64,000 bases of DNA from contig NZ_JBEEAC010000005.1 of NCBI RefSeq assembly GCF_040120695.1, positions 124,001-188,000 on the forward strand, in the 5' to 3' direction. Both the position numbers and the translations under genes were made by a program. Positions 57,473 to 64,000 of this stretch are shown piece after piece. This DNA comes from Plantactinospora sp040120695 (GTDB lineage Bacteria > Actinomycetota > Actinomycetes > Mycobacteriales > Micromonosporaceae). The notes under the pieces were generated by a model. It searched no databases. It was given only the letters and a program-made list of their open reading frames with translations, and was not told the origin of the DNA. The number at the start of each line of letters is the position of its first letter. The first letter of the stretch is position 1.

Positions 57473-58743
57473 GCGCCGGCTCGCCGACGACCGCCGCCTG
57501 GAACGCCCCGGAGGCGACCGCCCGGCCGGTCCGGTGGGGTGTGCTCGGCACCGGCTGGATGGCCGGCCGGTTCGTCGAGGACCTGCGGCGGCTGCCGGAC
57601 GCCGAGGTGGTCGCGGTCGGTTCGCGTACCGGGGAGGCGGCCGAGCGGTTCGCCACCCGGTACGCGGTCCCGCGCGGGTACGGCAGTTGGGCCGGGCTCG
57701 CCGCCGACGACCGGGTCGACGTCGTCTACGTGGCGACGCCGCACGCCAGCCACCACGCGGCCAGCGCGCTCTGCCTGGACGCGGGCCGGGCGGTGCTCTG
57801 CGAGAAGCCGTTCACGCTCAACGCCGGGCAGGCCGTCGACCTGGTCACCCGGGCCCGATCCGCCGGCCTCTTCCTGATGGAGGCGATGTGGATGCGCTGC
57901 GTACCGGCGATCCGCCGGCTGGTCACCCTGGTCCGGGACGGTGCGGTCGGGGTACCCCGGCTGGTCCAGGCGGACTTCGGCCTGGTGGGGCCGGTCGACC
58001 CCGGGCACCGGCTGCGGGACCCGACGCTCGGCGGTGGCGCCCTGCTGGACCTCGGCGTCTATCCGGTGACCCTGGCCCACCTGCTGCTCGGGGCGCCGGA
58101 CTCGGTCACCGGGCTCGCCACGCTGAGCCGACACGGCGTCGACGAGACCACCGCGCTGGTGCTGGGCTACCCGGACGGGGCGCTGGCCAGCCTCTCCTGT
58201 TCGATCGTCGCCGACACGCCGTGGACGGCCACGGTCTGCGGCAGCGGCGGCCGGATCGAGGTGGACCGGGGCTTCTTCCGGCCCGCCCGGCTGACCCTGC
58301 GGCAGGGGGACGGCGAGCCGCGGGCCGTCGAGGTGCCGTACCAGGGGGAGGGGTTCGTGCACGAGGCGGTCGAGGTGATGCGCTGCCTGCGGGCCGGGTT
58401 GACCGAGAGCCCGCTCGCCACCCTGGCCGACACCGTGGCGGTGCTGCGGATCCTGGACGCCGTACGGGCCCGGACCGGGGTGCGCTATCCGGCCGACGAC
58501 GACTGGCCGGCGGTGTCGGACGGCCGGTCGACCGGTGCGGACGGCGGTCCGGCCCGGGACGACGCCGGGCCGGCCGGGCTAAGGGAAGACGACCCGGTGG
58601 CGCAGGCTGCCGACGATCCGGCCGCAGCGCATCGCGCACCGGGTCACCCAGACGGCCCGGGCCCGCCGGGACCGGAGCAGGTCGGGCAGGTGGCGCAGCA
58701 GCCAGCGCCACTCCCGGGCGGCCGGCCGGACCGAGCGGGGTAG
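57469..58743 (+). CDS. Gfo/Idh/MocA family oxidoreductase, extended C-terminus
   Basis: A 424-residue dehydrogenase, last plus-strand gene of the cluster. It has the Rossmann motif RWGVLGTGWMAGRFVEDLRR, VDVVYVATPHASHHAASALC, the catalytic lysine in VLCEKPFTLN and LLDLGVYPVTLAHLLLGAPD, as in trans-1,2-dihydrodiol/glucose-fructose-type members. The normal fold ends near residue 345 (YPADDDWPAV). The remaining 80 residues are low-complexity, and the last 165 bases overlap the 3' end of the convergent glycosyltransferase gene. The GTG start overlaps the previous stop. It may catalyse a second redox step on the same intermediate. Confidence 0.9.
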   Translation: MSAGSPTTAAWNAPEATARPVRWGVLGTGWMAGRFVEDLRRLPDAEVVAVGSRTGEAAERFATRYAVPRGYGSWAGLAADDRVDVVYVATPHASHHAASALCLDAGRAVLCEKPFTLNAGQAVDLVTRARSAGLFLMEAMWMRCVPAIRRLVTLVRDGAVGVPRLVQADFGLVGPVDPGHRLRDPTLGGGALLDLGVYPVTLAHLLLGAPDSVTGLATLSRHGVDETTALVLGYPDGALASLSCSIVADTPWTATVCGSGGRIEVDRGFFRPARLTLRQGDGEPRAVEVPYQGEGFVHEAVEVMRCLRAGLTESPLATLADTVAVLRILDAVRARTGVRYPADDDWPAVSDGRSTGADGGPARDDAGPAGLREDDPVAQAADDPAAAHRAPGHPDGPGPPGPEQVGQVAQQPAPLPGGRPDRAG

Positions 58744-59451
58744 CCCGGCGGCGGCGAAGTCCCGGTACAGCCGGGGGTGGCTGAGGCCGTACGAGTAGTA
58801 CTGCCGGGCCATCTCCCGGAGCCGGCGACGCAGCCGGTAGTGCACCACCGCTTCCGGCAGCGCCCCGACCGGGTACCCGGCGAGCTGCGCCCGCCAGAAG
58901 AAGCTCACCTCGTCCGAGCCGTACCGGTAGGCGGGGTCGAAGCCGCCGAGTTCCTCGAAGACGGTCCGGCGCACCCCGCAGTTGGCGCCGAGCGCGTAGG
59001 GGAGGAAGTCGAATCCCTCCTGGAGCGAGCCGGCCGGCTTCTCGGGCCGGGCGGCGAGGGACACCTCGTCGTTGAGCAGCCGGCGTTCGACGTGTCCGCC
59101 GACGGCGGGAAACTCGGCGAGTCCGCGTACCATCTCGGCCACCCAGCCGGGCGCGACCACGTCGTCCTGGTCGCAGAAGAGCAGCAGTTCTCCCCGGCTC
59201 ACCCGGCAGCCCTCGTTGCGGGCGTAGCTGGTGCCGGCCCGGTCGACCGCCTTGTGCAGCCGGAGCCCGGGCAGCCGGCTGGCGAAGGCGGCGACCAGTT
59301 CCGGCGTACCGTCGGTGGAGCCGTTGTCGACCACGACGAGTTCCCAGCGTCCGGGGTAGGTCTGCCGGGCCAGCGCCGCCAGTTGCGCGCCGATCGTCGC
59401 GGCGCCGTTGCGGGTCGGCATGATCACCGACACCAGCCCGGGTACGGTCAT
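58579..59451 (-). CDS. GT2 family glycosyltransferase
   Basis: A 290-residue GT-A-fold transferase. SVIMPTRNGAATIGAQLAAL opens the nucleotide-binding fold, VVDNGSTDGTPELVAAFASR follows, and LLFCDQDDVVAPGWVAEMVR carries the metal-binding acidic residues. GANCGVRRTVFEELGGFDPA and YGSDEVSFFWRAQLAGY complete the acceptor part. No membrane helix is seen, so it is cytosolic. It could glycosylate the cluster product. Its start overlaps the SGNH gene's stop (ATGA), and its 3' end overlaps the convergent Gfo/Idh gene. Confidence 0.93.
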   Translation of the reverse strand: MTVPGLVSVIMPTRNGAATIGAQLAALARQTYPGRWELVVVDNGSTDGTPELVAAFASRLPGLRLHKAVDRAGTSYARNEGCRVSRGELLLFCDQDDVVAPGWVAEMVRGLAEFPAVGGHVERRLLNDEVSLAARPEKPAGSLQEGFDFLPYALGANCGVRRTVFEELGGFDPAYRYGSDEVSFFWRAQLAGYPVGALPEAVVHYRLRRRLREMARQYYSYGLSHPRLYRDFAAAGLPRSVRPAAREWRWLLRHLPDLLRSRRARAVWVTRCAMRCGRIVGSLRHRVVFP

Positions 59452-60212
59452 CGCCCGGCCCGTCCGGTCGCCGGGAAGCGCAACCGTTCGTCCCCGCCGA
59501 GCCAGCGCGACATCGCGGCGGCGAACCGCTGGTGTCCCTCCCGGAGCGGATGGTCCCAGTCGCCGAACGGCACCCGGCCGAAGACCATCTCCCGGAAGGT
59601 CTGCTCGGGGCGGGGTGGCAGTGTTCCGAAGACCAGGTCGGCGCGGAGGGCGCGCATCACCGGTACCGCCTCGGCCGGGATCGGGTCGGGCAGGATCTCC
59701 CAGGCGAACGCGTACCGGCTCGGCACGCCGAGACCGGTGAGGTGGTGCTCCAGCAGCAGCCAGTCGACGAAGAAGTTGACGGTCTCGCCGGTGGTGTTGA
59801 ACAGGTGCCGGAGGTACGCCTTCGACGGCCGGTCCCCCTCGGCGGCCTTCCAGTCGGCCACCCGCTGCCAGTGCAGTTCGCCGGGGAGCGCCGGTCGTAC
59901 CCCGAGGTCGGGTCGGACCGGACCGTCCTCGATCCCGCTGTCGTAGTACTCGTTGCGGCTCAGCGCGGTCCACATGTTGACGAAGAGGATCTGGTCGTAC
60001 CCGACGCCGTGCGCCGCCCGGATCGACTCCAGGTGCTGCACGGTGGTGCGGACGGCTCGCCGGTTGGAGCCGCCGTCGCAGGCCAGGTTGACCACGCCGA
60101 TGCCGAGTTCCCGGCCGAGCAGGGCAGGCCAGGCCTCCCGCTCCGGCTCGGCCAGTTCGGCGCCCCGGGCGAAGCTGCAGCCGTTGGCCACGAGCAGCCG
60201 GATCGTGCTCAT
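59448..60212 (-). CDS. SGNH/GDSL-hydrolase-like protein
   Basis: A 254-residue protein beginning MSTIRLLVANGCSFARGAEL, with the GCSF nucleophile-type motif of SGNH-like proteins, then LGIGVVNLACDGGSNRRAVR (block II Gly) and later DWDHPLREGHQRFAAAMSRW, where D-x-x-H supplies the catalytic pair (D-HPLREGH). It lacks a signal peptide. It may remove or transfer an acyl group on a sugar or cyclitol. The ATG is preceded by GAGG. It leads a two-gene unit with the GT2 gene, driven from a promoter carrying a CebR-type operator. Confidence 0.82.
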   Translation of the reverse strand: MSTIRLLVANGCSFARGAELAEPEREAWPALLGRELGIGVVNLACDGGSNRRAVRTTVQHLESIRAAHGVGYDQILFVNMWTALSRNEYYDSGIEDGPVRPDLGVRPALPGELHWQRVADWKAAEGDRPSKAYLRHLFNTTGETVNFFVDWLLLEHHLTGLGVPSRYAFAWEILPDPIPAEAVPVMRALRADLVFGTLPPRPEQTFREMVFGRVPFGDWDHPLREGHQRFAAAMSRWLGGDERLRFPATGRAGR

Positions 60213-60256
60213 GTGCGCCGACCTCACCCCGTCTGTGCTCCGGGTACAGGGCAGTG

Positions 60257-60315
60257 TGGGAACGCTCCCATGTGATGACGAAGGTAAATATATCCAGTAC
60301 CGGCTAGGTGGGCAA
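60257..60315 (-). promoter_or_regulatory. Promoter with CebR-type operator driving SGNH-GT2
   Basis: On the minus strand, TTGCCC (60315-60310) and TATATT (60292-60287) form -35/-10 boxes 17 bases apart. Just downstream, TGGGAACGCTCCCA on the plus strand (60257-60270) matches the CebR operator TGGGAGCGCTCCCA at 13 of 14 positions. It lies where a LacI-family repressor would block elongation. The SGNH start is 45 bases further on. Confidence 0.75.
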
Positions 60316-60363
60316 CGGCGTGCCTGCGACCCGGCAGGGGTTTCGGTCGACCCCTGCGCGCCC

Positions 60364-61131
60364 CTACCGGGCGGTCCGGGCCCGGACGAACGCCTCGATC
60401 CCGTCCAGCACCCGTTGCAGCCCGAACTCGAACGAACGGGCCGGGTCGGCCGGGGCGTTGTGCTCGGCGCCGGCCGCCGCGCCGACCCGGGCCGCCATCG
60501 GGTAGCGCTCGGGATCGAAGACCTGCTCCAGCAGGGGTGCGAAGCGCTCCCACCACTCCTGGACGGTCATTCCGGTGCGCTGCCGCACCTGGGCGGCCTC
60601 CACGGCGCCGCGTACCGCGCCGTGCACGTAGTCGGCGAGCATGCCGACCAGGAGGTCCATCTCGATGTCGGTCAGGCCGAGTCCGGCGACGGCGCTGAGT
60701 TCGCGGTCGTACTTGGCCACCGAGTTGGGGCCGAGCACCGGAAGGCTGGTCGCGACCTGGAGCAGCCAGGGGTGCCGGCGGTAGCGGTCCCAGTTCTCCC
60801 GGGCCAGCCGTTCGAGCCGGCTCCGCCAGTCGCCCCGGTCGTCGTCCGGGTCGGCGGCCCGGGCATGGACGGTGTCGAGCATCACGTCGAGCAGCTCGGC
60901 CTTGCCCGGCACGTAGGTGTAGAGGGACATCGCGGTGACCCCGAGTTCGTCGGCGACCCGCCGCATGGAGAGGCCGGCCAGGCCCTCGCGGTCGGCGATC
61001 CCGATGGCCGCCCGGACTATCCGGTCCACCGTGAGCTTGGGTTTCGGTCCCCGCCGGGGTCGGTCCGGTACGCCCCAGAGCAGCTCCATGCTTCGCTTCG
61101 GGTCGCCGCTGCCGCTGTACTCCGTCGTCAC
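60364..61131 (-). CDS. TetR/AcrR-family transcriptional regulator
   Basis: A 255-residue TetR-type repressor. The DNA-binding domain (about residues 30-90) reads KLTVDRIVRAAIGIADREGL, MRRVADELGVTAMSLYTYVP and KAELLDVMLD. The rest (about 95-255) is the ligand-binding TetR_C-like helical domain, with WLLQVATSLPVLGPNSVAKY and LLVGMLADYVHGAVRGAVEA. The GTG at 61131 is used. A later Met (MELLWGV) is possible. It is divergent from an ABC exporter operon, and operators lie between them. The ligand is probably a drug-like compound exported by the ABC pair. Confidence 0.93.
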   Translation of the reverse strand: MTTEYSGSGDPKRSMELLWGVPDRPRRGPKPKLTVDRIVRAAIGIADREGLAGLSMRRVADELGVTAMSLYTYVPGKAELLDVMLDTVHARAADPDDDRGDWRSRLERLARENWDRYRRHPWLLQVATSLPVLGPNSVAKYDRELSAVAGLGLTDIEMDLLVGMLADYVHGAVRGAVEAAQVRQRTGMTVQEWWERFAPLLEQVFDPERYPMAARVGAAAGAEHNAPADPARSFEFGLQRVLDGIEAFVRARTAR

Positions 61132-61149
61132 CTCGTCATTCTCCCGGAC

Positions 61150-61203
61150 TTGAATTCTTTACGGCGTACGCTATAGTTGCCGCCTGACTCTGTACGGTGT
61201 ACA
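61150..61203 (+). promoter_or_regulatory. ABC-operon promoter with two TetR-type operators
   Basis: TTGAAT (61150-61155) and TATAGT (61172-61177), 16 bases apart, form the promoter. TTTACGGCGTACG (61158-61170) lies between the boxes. TGTACGGTGTACA (61191-61203), a perfect 5-base-arm palindrome, follows 33 bases downstream centre to centre. Both sites share TACGGYGTAC and probably bind the divergently encoded TetR protein. Confidence 0.75.
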
Positions 61204-61218
61204 TGATTTGGGGTGGTC

Positions 61219-62250
61219 ATGCACGACAACACACCGGCGATCCGGGCCGAGGGGCTGCGCAAGCGGTACGGCGAGCGGTTCGCCCTGGACGGGCTCGACC
61301 TGCACGTCCCGGCCGGCACCGTGCACGGCCTGCTCGGGCCGAACGGCGCCGGCAAGACCACGCTGGTACGCATCCTGACCACCCTGCTCCGGTTCGACGC
61401 CGGTCGGGCCGAGGTGGCCGGCCAGGACGTGGCCCGCCGGCCCGACCTGGTCCGCTACCGGATCGGGCTGGTCGGGCAGCACGCGGCCGTGGACGAGGTG
61501 CTCTCCGGCCGGCAGAACCTGGCGATGTTCGGGCGGCTCTACCACCTACCCGGTGCGGTCGCCGACCGCCGGGCGGACGAACTGCTGGACCGGTTCGGCC
61601 TGGCCGACAGCGGGGACAGGCCCGTCGGCCGGTACTCGGGCGGGATGCGACGCCGGCTCGACCTGGCCGCCGGGCTGATCCTGGCCCCGGAGGTGCTCTT
61701 CCTCGACGAACCGACCACCGGGCTCGACCCGCGCGGGCGCAACGAGATGTGGGCGGCGGTACGCGACCTGGCCGGCGCCGGCACGACGGTGCTGCTCACC
61801 ACCCAGTACCTCGACGAGGCCGACCAACTCGCCGACCGGATCTCGGTGGTCGACGCCGGCCGGATCGTCGCCGACGGTACGCCGGACGAACTGAAGAGCC
61901 GGCTCGGCGGCGACCGGATCGACATCGTGCTGCACCGCCTCGCCGACCTGCCGGAGGCGGCGGAACTGCTCGGCCGGATCGCCGACGGGCCGGTCAACCG
62001 GGACGACGACGACCGGCGGATCAGCGCCCCGGTGCGGGACCGGATCGGCGCACTCGGCGCGCTGGTGCGCGGGCTCGACGAGCGGGACATCGCGGCCGAG
62101 GACATCGCGCTGCGCCGACCGACCCTGGACGAGGTGTTCCTGCACCTCACCGGTGGCACCGGCGGCGAAGCCCGCGCCGGTGGTCGGGGCGGGCCGGCCG
62201 GCCCGACCGGCGACCTGGCCGACGAGGAGAACCGGGAGGTGGCACGGTGA
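61219..62250 (+). CDS. ABC transporter ATP-binding protein (DrrA-like)
   Basis: A 343-residue DrrA-type drug-exporter ATPase. Walker A is GPNGAGKTTL (about 41-50), the Q-loop is in LVGQHAAVDEVLSGRQNL, the signature is YSGGMRRRLDLA, Walker B is VLFLDEPTTGLDP, and the H-loop-type TTQYLDEADQLAD follows. A C-terminal regulatory extension (about 230-320) ends RPTLDEVFLHLTGG, as in daunorubicin-exporter subunits. The ATG at 61219 is used; a GTG 6 bases upstream is possible. Its stop overlaps the permease start (GTGA). Expression is probably repressed by the divergent TetR protein. Confidence 0.95.
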   Translation: MHDNTPAIRAEGLRKRYGERFALDGLDLHVPAGTVHGLLGPNGAGKTTLVRILTTLLRFDAGRAEVAGQDVARRPDLVRYRIGLVGQHAAVDEVLSGRQNLAMFGRLYHLPGAVADRRADELLDRFGLADSGDRPVGRYSGGMRRRLDLAAGLILAPEVLFLDEPTTGLDPRGRNEMWAAVRDLAGAGTTVLLTTQYLDEADQLADRISVVDAGRIVADGTPDELKSRLGGDRIDIVLHRLADLPEAAELLGRIADGPVNRDDDDRRISAPVRDRIGALGALVRGLDERDIAAEDIALRRPTLDEVFLHLTGGTGGEARAGGRGGPAGPTGDLADEENREVAR

Positions 62251-63086
62251 CCACGACGACGACCATGACATTTCCGTCCCCGCCGCGACACGCCGCGCAG
62301 CGGCTGCGCTGGGTACTCGCGGACAGTTGGACGATCACCCGCCGGGACCTGGCGCACTGGGTCCGTCAACCGGTGCAGGTCGTCCTCGGGCTGCTGTTTC
62401 CGATCATGGTGGTACTGATGTTCGGCTACCTGTTCGGCGGCGGGATGGCGGTGCCCGGCGGTGGCGGCTACCGGGAGTTCCTGATGCCCGGGATGTACGC
62501 GATGACCATGCTCTTCGGCATCGAGGCCACCTACGCCGCGGTCGCCACCGACGCCGCCCGGGGAATCACCGACCGGTTTCGGGCGATGCCGATGGCCGGC
62601 TCGGCGGTGGTGGTCGGCCGCAGCGTCGCCGACCTGCTGCACGCCGCGCTCGGCCTGGCGGTGATGGTCGGCTGCGGACTGGCGGTCGGCTGGCGGTGGC
62701 ACGGCGGCGTCGGTGCCGCGCTGGCCGCGTTCGGGCTGCTCCTGCTGCTGCGGTTCGCGGTGCTCTGGGTGGGTATCTACCTCGGCCTGCTGCTGCGTAA
62801 CCCGGAGGCGCTGGTCGCGTTGCAGGTGCTGGTCTGGCCGGTACTCTTCCTCTCCAACGCTCTGGTCGCCCCCGACACCATGCCGGGCTGGCTGGGCGTC
62901 GTGGCCGAGTTGAACCCGCTCTCCGCGACGGTCTCCGCCACCCGGGAGCTCTTCGAGAACCCCGGCTGGGGGGAGAGCTCCCGGCTCGACCGCTACGCCG
63001 TGCCACTGGCGCTGGGCTGGCCGATCCTGCTGACCGCGATCTTCCTACCGCTCTCGGTGCGGCTGTACCGGCGACTCGACCGGTAG
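62247..63086 (+). CDS. ABC-2 type permease (DrrB-like)
   Basis: A 279-residue membrane permease with six hydrophobic helices. It has the ABC-2 pattern: WTITRRDLAHWVRQPVQVVL before helix 1, EFLMPGMYAMTMLFG, ITDRFRAMPMAGSAVVVGRS (the coupling segment), VLVWPVLFLSNALVAPDTMP and LNPLSATVSATRELF. It would form a dimer with two copies of the DrrA-like ATPase and export a hydrophobic compound. The GTG start overlaps the ATPase stop. A strong terminator follows. Confidence 0.95.
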   Translation: MTTTTTMTFPSPPRHAAQRLRWVLADSWTITRRDLAHWVRQPVQVVLGLLFPIMVVLMFGYLFGGGMAVPGGGGYREFLMPGMYAMTMLFGIEATYAAVATDAARGITDRFRAMPMAGSAVVVGRSVADLLHAALGLAVMVGCGLAVGWRWHGGVGAALAAFGLLLLLRFAVLWVGIYLGLLLRNPEALVALQVLVWPVLFLSNALVAPDTMPGWLGVVAELNPLSATVSATRELFENPGWGESSRLDRYAVPLALGWPILLTAIFLPLSVRLYRRLDR

Positions 63087-63098
63087 CCGGCGGCCCGA

Positions 63099-63134
63099 CG
63101 GCCGTACGCCCCGCTCGGCCGGGGCGTACGGCCG
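63099..63134 (+). terminator. Terminator hairpin after the ABC operon
   Basis: A 15-bp perfect stem (CGGCCGTACGCCCCG with CGGGGCGTACGGCCG) around a 6-base loop begins 12 bases after the permease stop. Confidence 0.9.
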
Positions 63135-63204
63135 GGGTTGCGGCGGCCGGTGAGGGGTATCCCAGGACGCCAGCGCGGCGAGAGCGAGCCTGGAAGAGGA
63201 CATC

Positions 63205-64000
63205 ATGCCCCTGCTACCCGATGAACCCAGCCGACCCGACGCCATCGTGTTGATCCACGGCCTCTGGATGACCTCCCGGAGTTGGGAGCACTGGGCCGAC
63301 CGGTACCGGGATGCCGGGTTCCAGGTGCTGACGCCAGCCTGGCCCGGCATGGACTCCGACGTCGAGGCATTGCGCCGCGACCCGGCCGCGATCGCCGGGC
63401 TGACCTCGGACCAGATCGTCGACCACCACGAGCGGATCATCCGTGAACTGCCCAGCCCGCCGATCATCATGGGACACTCGTTCGGCGGCGCGTTCGCCCA
63501 GATGCTGCTGGACCGCGGGCTGGGCGCGGCCGGAGTCGCGATCGACTCGGCGGCGGTCAAGGGAGTCGTCCGGATGCCGCTCTCCTCGCTCAAGGCCAGC
63601 CTGCCGGTACTGCGGAACCCGGCGAACCGGCACCGGGCCGTACCGCTGAGTCTGGACGAGTTCCACTACGCCTTCGCCAACACCATGTCCCGGGACGAGG
63701 CGGAGCAGGCGTACCAGCGCCACCACGTACCGGCCGCCGGGCACGTGCTCTTCGAGTCGGCGCTGGCGAACCTGAACCCCCGGACCGCGCTGCGGGTGGA
63801 CTTCGGCAACGAGCGGCGGGCGCCACTGCTGCTGATCGCCGGCGGCGCCGACCACGTGGCGCCACCCTCGGTGACGAAGGCGACCGCCGGACAGTACCGG
63901 AAGTCGACCGCGGTCACCGGCTACAAGGAGTTCCCGGGTCGATCGCACTACATCCTGGGGCAGCCCGGCTGGGAGGAGGTCGCCGACTACGCGCTCAACT
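63205..64000 (+). CDS. Alpha/beta hydrolase, 3' end cut by window
   Basis: An alpha/beta-hydrolase-fold protein of at least 265 residues, still open at the window end. It has the oxyanion strand AIVLIHGLWMTSRSWEHWAD, the nucleophile elbow IIMGHSFGGAFAQML (Ser in GHSFG), an acidic-residue segment LLIAGGADHVAPPSV, and the catalytic His in EFPGRSHYILGQPGWEE, so all triad parts are present and little sequence is missing. A lid region of about 60 residues (KASLPVLRNPANRHRA and following) covers the site. The ATG is preceded by AGAGGA. Substrate unknown; probably an esterase- or haloperoxidase-like hydrolase. Confidence 0.9.
   Translation, partial: MPLLPDEPSRPDAIVLIHGLWMTSRSWEHWADRYRDAGFQVLTPAWPGMDSDVEALRRDPAAIAGLTSDQIVDHHERIIRELPSPPIIMGHSFGGAFAQMLLDRGLGAAGVAIDSAAVKGVVRMPLSSLKASLPVLRNPANRHRAVPLSLDEFHYAFANTMSRDEAEQAYQRHHVPAAGHVLFESALANLNPRTALRVDFGNERRAPLLLIAGGADHVAPPSVTKATAGQYRKSTAVTGYKEFPGRSHYILGQPGWEEVADYALN

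Overview
The window is very GC-rich actinobacterial DNA. It has many GTG and some TTG starts, GTGA/ATGA stop-start overlaps, LuxR-type two-component systems, a Tat-type multicopper oxidase and a GH10-CBM2 xylanase. The gene content fits a soil, plant-polymer-degrading actinomycete, most likely Micromonosporaceae. The genus is inferred from general gene content only.

Layout. 1-4.1 kb: end of a SnoaL-like gene, an IS607-type recombinase relic, a dinucleotide reductase, an AI-2E-type transporter and an unknown protein. 4.2-7.7 kb: a three-gene two-component operon (sensor kinase, degenerate sensor, LuxR regulator) with repeats upstream. 7.7-12.7 kb: housekeeping and accessory genes (MRJP-like, NUDIX, DedA, LysE, phosphotransferase). 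12.7-17 kb: secreted xylanase, a DGPF gene beside a truncated ECF sigma gene, and an ArsR/AHSA1 pair. 17.1-20.7 kb: a tightly packed operon of small membrane protein, multicopper oxidase, histidine kinase and response regulator. 20.7-22.3 kb: divergent MerR/SDR pair.

22.3-30.7 kb: a complete four-gene Wadjet-like (type III, JetABCD) anti-plasmid operon on the minus strand. It is followed by NUDIX and nucleotidyltransferase genes and a small HTH/partner pair. At 32.8 kb there is a tRNA-Arg(CCT). Beyond it lies a gene graveyard: an IS982-like relic and a VOC gene with a large internal deletion. 33.8-42.9 kb: DUF1801, ArsR/metallo-hydrolase, an AfsR-like NB-ARC/TPR regulator divergent from a secreted S1 protease, a C39-like protein and DUF72. 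42.9-47.5 kb: an Hsp70 fused to a membrane anchor and beta-rich domain, an Hsp20 gene with a HAIR operator, and another two-component pair.

47.9-60.2 kb is the most novel part. It is an apparent carbocyclic-sugar (C7-cyclitol-like) biosynthetic cluster. In order it encodes an intracellular GH5 enzyme, a tandem degenerate-plus-intact sugar-phosphate cyclase, a ROK kinase fused to a zinc alcohol dehydrogenase, a phosphoglucose-isomerase-like protein, a Gfo/Idh oxidoreductase, an AP-endonuclease-fold sugar isomerase and a second Gfo/Idh enzyme. A convergent GT2 glycosyltransferase/SGNH hydrolase pair lies behind them. Most of the plus-strand genes overlap by 4 bp and so form one transcription unit. 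A near-perfect CebR-type operator sits in the promoter of the GT2/SGNH pair, and a weaker match lies upstream of the GH5 gene, which suggests control by cello-oligosaccharides. No aminotransferase is present. The window ends with a TetR-controlled ABC exporter (60.4-63.1 kb) and an alpha/beta hydrolase cut by the window edge.
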